Source: an uncultured Bacilli bacterium (GTDB taxonomy: Bacteria; Bacillota_I; Bacilli_A; RF39; UBA660). Taken from it: DNA of 18,242 bases. Shown piece after piece: positions 16,119 to 18,242 of the stretch; position 1 is the first letter of the stretch, and each line of letters opens with the position of its first letter. The stretch covers positions 1-18,242 of the forward strand of contig CAKPKR010000010.1 of NCBI GenBank assembly GCA_934167465.1, read 5' to 3'. Made by a program: the position numbers and the translations under genes. The notes beneath the pieces are model-generated. The model was not told the origin of the DNA, did not search any database, and worked only from the letters and a program-made list of their open reading frames with translations.

Positions 16119-16187
16119 AATGATAAAATTAATCAATATTATATGTGTTTATTTATTGTTATTCATTAAATATATTACAAAGTTAAA

Positions 16188-16223
16188 ATGAGAATATGTT
16201 TTATTAGCATACTCTCATTTTTT
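16188..16223. terminator. Shared hairpin between the replication-initiator-like gene and the double-XRE gene
   Basis: ATGAGAATATG (16188-16198) pairs with CATACTCTCAT (16208-16218) except at one position, which is a mismatch in the plus-strand RNA but a U-G pair in the minus-strand RNA. A six-T run follows on the plus strand and TTTT on the minus strand. The TGA stop of the minus gene (16215-16217) lies in the right arm. Confidence 0.6.
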
Positions 16224-16667
16224 AATTTTTAAATTATTAGTTCCACCAACTAACCAATCCATAGAAACATTGTATGTTTTACAAATTGCATAAGCGTTCA
16301 TAGTAGTTATTAAATTAAAACCAGTTTCATAATGACTATATGTAGTTTGTGAAATTCCACACTTTTCAGCAAATTTTAATTGTGATAGATTCAAACTATT
16401 TCTCAATTCTTTCAATCTATTTCCTATTTGTTTTTTGTTAGTTTTAATTTTTCCATCATATTTAATATTCTTTCTAGTAAAACCAACAATAAAATCTAAA
16501 GAGAAATTGTATAAATTACAGAACTTAATCAATTTATTAAAAGGAATTGGATTACTTGCAGTTTCCCAACCAGATATAGTTTTTCTACTAACACCAAATA
16601 CAAATCCAAGTTCTTCTTGTGTCATTTCTAATTCTTCTCTTGCGTACTTTAAATTATTATCTATCAT
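16215..16667 (-). CDS. Double-XRE helix-turn-helix regulator
   Basis: Almost all of this 150-residue protein is two XRE/Cro-type DNA-binding domains. The first (about 1-60) has LEMTQEELGFVFGVSRKTIS and GWETASNPIP; the second (about 78-145) has LNLSQLKFAEKCGISQTTYS and HYETG. Both end in the same type of segment (SLDFIVGFT and SMDWLVGGT). There is no sensor or peptidase domain, so it may bind two half-sites or dimerise by a repeat. AGGTG lies about eight bases before its ATG. It is divergent from the unknown 168-residue gene and shares a 127-bp control region with it; self-control and control of that gene are likely but inferred. Confidence 0.9.
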   Translation of the reverse strand: MIDNNLKYAREELEMTQEELGFVFGVSRKTISGWETASNPIPFNKLIKFCNLYNFSLDFIVGFTRKNIKYDGKIKTNKKQIGNRLKELRNSLNLSQLKFAEKCGISQTTYSHYETGFNLITTMNAYAICKTYNVSMDWLVGGTNNLKIKK

Positions 16668-16794
16668 ATTTCTATCACCTATAATAATTTTCCCATTAAA
16701 TTAAGATTTAACCTTGAATGTCTGGTAAATAGGTTAGAAAAGATATATAATTGTATATAGTAAGTTTAGGATTAAAGAAAAGGAGCTATAGTAT

Positions 16795-17301
16795 ATGAAA
16801 AACGAAAACAATGATTACGTAAATAAAATTACAAGAAAAATGGTATCTAGTTTAAGTCAAATTGTAGAAATACAAGAATATAATTTAGATGATTTAACTA
16901 TATTAATTAGAGATTTAAAAGAAAGTGAAAAGGAAAAAATAATTGAGGAAATAATAAATAATCAACTAATAGAATTAAAAGAAAAAACAGAGAAAAAAGT
17001 TATAAATGTTTTTAAACAAGTTGATGAAATAACAGATTACTTTATTAAAGTATATGATGATTCCGATATTATTAATGAATCTGATGATATTGCAAATGAT
17101 TTATTGTTTAAAGCACTAGGAAAAAATGGAAGAAAATTAGAGTTTCCTATAAATATTTCTTATATAAAAAATTATTGTTTATCTTCCAATATTAGTGATA
17201 ATCAGTTATATGATTCATTAGTTTGGGTTGCTCTAAGATTAGTAGCAATTAATTATTGTATTAAATATTATGAGAATCTAGAAGAAGATAAAAACGAGTA
17301 G
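16795..17301 (+). CDS. Hypothetical soluble helical protein
   Basis: I do not recognise this 168-residue protein. It is almost wholly helical and highly charged: a Lys/Glu-rich stretch at about 34-72 may form a coiled coil, and the C-terminal part has hydrophobic helices with a Trp (SLVWVALRLVAINYCIKYY). There is no signal peptide, no clear membrane segment and no cysteine motif. AAGGAG at 16780-16785 precedes the ATG. A TATAAT at 16746-16751 would be the -10 box, but its -35 box is weak. It is divergent from the double-XRE regulator, an arrangement also seen for phage-type or toxin-antitoxin modules; nothing in this protein proves either. Confidence 0.65.
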   Translation: MKNENNDYVNKITRKMVSSLSQIVEIQEYNLDDLTILIRDLKESEKEKIIEEIINNQLIELKEKTEKKVINVFKQVDEITDYFIKVYDDSDIINESDDIANDLLFKALGKNGRKLEFPINISYIKNYCLSSNISDNQLYDSLVWVALRLVAINYCIKYYENLEEDKNE

Positions 17302-17460
17302 TAAAATAGCAGTACCTCCTAAACTTACATATATTTAAAACAGACAATGTTAAAAAAAGAATAATCTATATATGTAATAATATCTTTTAGAATGAATTGT
17401 TAATAATTTGTTCTTTTTTTTACTAATTTTATTGGATATAATGATTAATAAAAAAATAAA

Positions 17461-17469
17461 TGTTATAAT
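17461..17469 (+). promoter_or_regulatory. Extended -10 promoter of the GyrI-like gene
   Basis: TGTTATAAT is a perfect extended -10 element (TGnTATAAT) about 55 bases before the ATG; no good -35 box is needed or seen. The rest of the 221-base gap from 17302 to 17522 is AT-rich, with a T run at 17413-17420 and no open frame or RNA that I can identify. Confidence 0.5.
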
Positions 17470-17522
17470 TAGAAAGACAAACAGATAAATAGTAATTTGT
17501 TAAATAGATTGGAGATGTAAAT

Positions 17523-18161
17523 ATGGCTTTTGATTACAAAAAAGAATATAAGGAATTTTATATGCCAAAGAATAAACCTAGTATTATAGAAATTCCTAAA
17601 ATGAATTATATAGCAGTAAGAGGTACAGGAAATCCTAATGAAGAAAATGGAGATTATAAAAATACAATAGGTTTATTATATGGCATTGCTTATACAATAA
17701 AAATGAGTTATAAGGGTACACATAAAATAGATGGTTTCTTTGAATATGTTGTTCCACCACTTGAGGGCTTTTGGTGGCAAGATGGAATGAATGGAACAAT
17801 TGATTATAATAATAAGGGTGCAATGCACTTTATATCTATTATTAGATTACCAGACTTTGTAACAAAAGCAGACTTTGACTGGGCTATTGAAGAAGCAACT
17901 AAAAAGAAAAAACAAGATTTTTCAAGAGTCGAATTTTTAACCTATGATGAAGGAATATGTGTTCAATGTATGCACATTGGTAGTTATGATGACGAGCCAA
18001 TAACAGTTGAGTTAATGCATAATTTTGCAAAAGAAAATGGATATGAATTAGATATAACGAATACAAGATTACATCACGAAATATATTTAAGCGACCCAAG
18101 AAAATGTGATGTAAGTAAATTAAAGACAGTTATAAGACACCCTATTAAAAAAATAAAGTAA
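17523..18161 (+). CDS. GyrI-like small-molecule-binding domain protein
   Basis: This 212-residue protein is a stand-alone GyrI-like (AraC effector-binding type) domain of the longer Bacillota kind. Recognisable parts are MNYIAVRGTGNPNE (27-40), the LLYGIAYTIK helix (51-60), PPLEGFWW (78-85), GICVQCMHIGSYDDEP (144-159) and HHEIYLSDPRK (184-194). No DNA-binding domain is attached. Family members bind drug-like or aromatic compounds, and some hydrolyse cyclopropanoid toxins; whether this one is an enzyme cannot be told. GGAG lies about nine bases before the ATG. It appears to be a single gene with its own promoter, so any regulatory partner must be elsewhere. Confidence 0.9.
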   Translation: MAFDYKKEYKEFYMPKNKPSIIEIPKMNYIAVRGTGNPNEENGDYKNTIGLLYGIAYTIKMSYKGTHKIDGFFEYVVPPLEGFWWQDGMNGTIDYNNKGAMHFISIIRLPDFVTKADFDWAIEEATKKKKQDFSRVEFLTYDEGICVQCMHIGSYDDEPITVELMHNFAKENGYELDITNTRLHHEIYLSDPRKCDVSKLKTVIRHPIKKIK

Positions 18162-18221
18162 AGTATAAATTACAATTTAGTAATTAGTTAGAAAAATAGT
18201 AATTTGAAAGTGAGATAATTT

Positions 18222-18242
18222 ATGAAGAAATATATATTAAAT
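18222..18242 (+). CDS. Start of a gene cut off by the window end
   Basis: An ATG at 18222 is followed by seven open codons (MKKYILN) to the window edge. A modest purine-rich site (GAAAGTGAG at 18206-18214) precedes it. It lies 60 bases after the GyrI-like gene on the same strand. Too little is present to identify a product. Confidence 0.4.

Noticed and set aside
17325..17377. Ten-base inverted repeat TTACATATAT/ATATATGTAA with 33-base spacing
   Set aside because: It is purely AT-rich apart from one pair, has a long loop and no T tract or gene end that would explain it; probably chance.

Overview
The window is very AT-rich and uses A/T-ending codons, strong AGGAGG-like ribosome binding sites and TTGACA/TATAAT-type promoters. 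TGA ends tsaE, rimI and the 150-residue regulator, and tryptophan is TGG, so the standard bacterial code applies. Together with the gene order tsaE-tsaB-rimI-tsaD this points to a low-GC Bacillota, probably an uncultured gut-type Bacilli or Clostridia relative; I cannot place it more precisely.

Region 1 (1-520) is the tail of an rRNA operon: the 3' end of 23S rRNA, then 5S rRNA bracketed by a long inverted repeat, then an intrinsic terminator. Region 2 (528-3045) is a housekeeping operon with its own promoter: tsaE, tsaB, rimI and tsaD, overlapping or abutting. Three of them make the t6A37 tRNA modification; the fourth is an acetyltransferase. It ends in a hairpin shared with the convergent gene behind it.

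Region 3 (3030-6801) holds a 560-residue double-HTH regulator on the minus strand. It is divergent from a two-gene operon encoding a zinc-ribbon, single-pass membrane protein with an outside PsbP-like domain and a zinc-ribbon PrsW-type intramembrane protease. The two operon proteins have nearly the same first nine residues. Region 4 (6781-12681) is a TetR repressor divergent from an ABC ATPase, an FtsX-type permease and a P1B (Zn/Cd/Pb-type) metal ATPase in one apparent operon. Two near-identical 20-bp imperfect palindromes sit at the divergent promoters and look like the TetR operators.

Region 5 (12715-18242) is decayed and accessory. It has a DUF362-family gene with an ATT in place of its start codon and an internal TAA, a small two-TM protein, the 3' remnant of a NitT/TauT-type ABC permease, an unknown zinc-ribbon protein, a plasmid/ICE-type replication-initiator-like protein with no visible partners, a double-XRE regulator divergent from an unknown helical protein, a GyrI-like protein, and the first codons of a gene running off the end. 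No CRISPR array, transposase or tRNA was seen.

A recurring layout is that convergent genes end inside one shared hairpin, so one element closes both transcripts. The most notable candidates are the twin-operator TetR control of a mixed ABC/P-ATPase operon and the zinc-ribbon protein/PrsW pair beside an unusual regulator. These functional links are inferred from sequence only.
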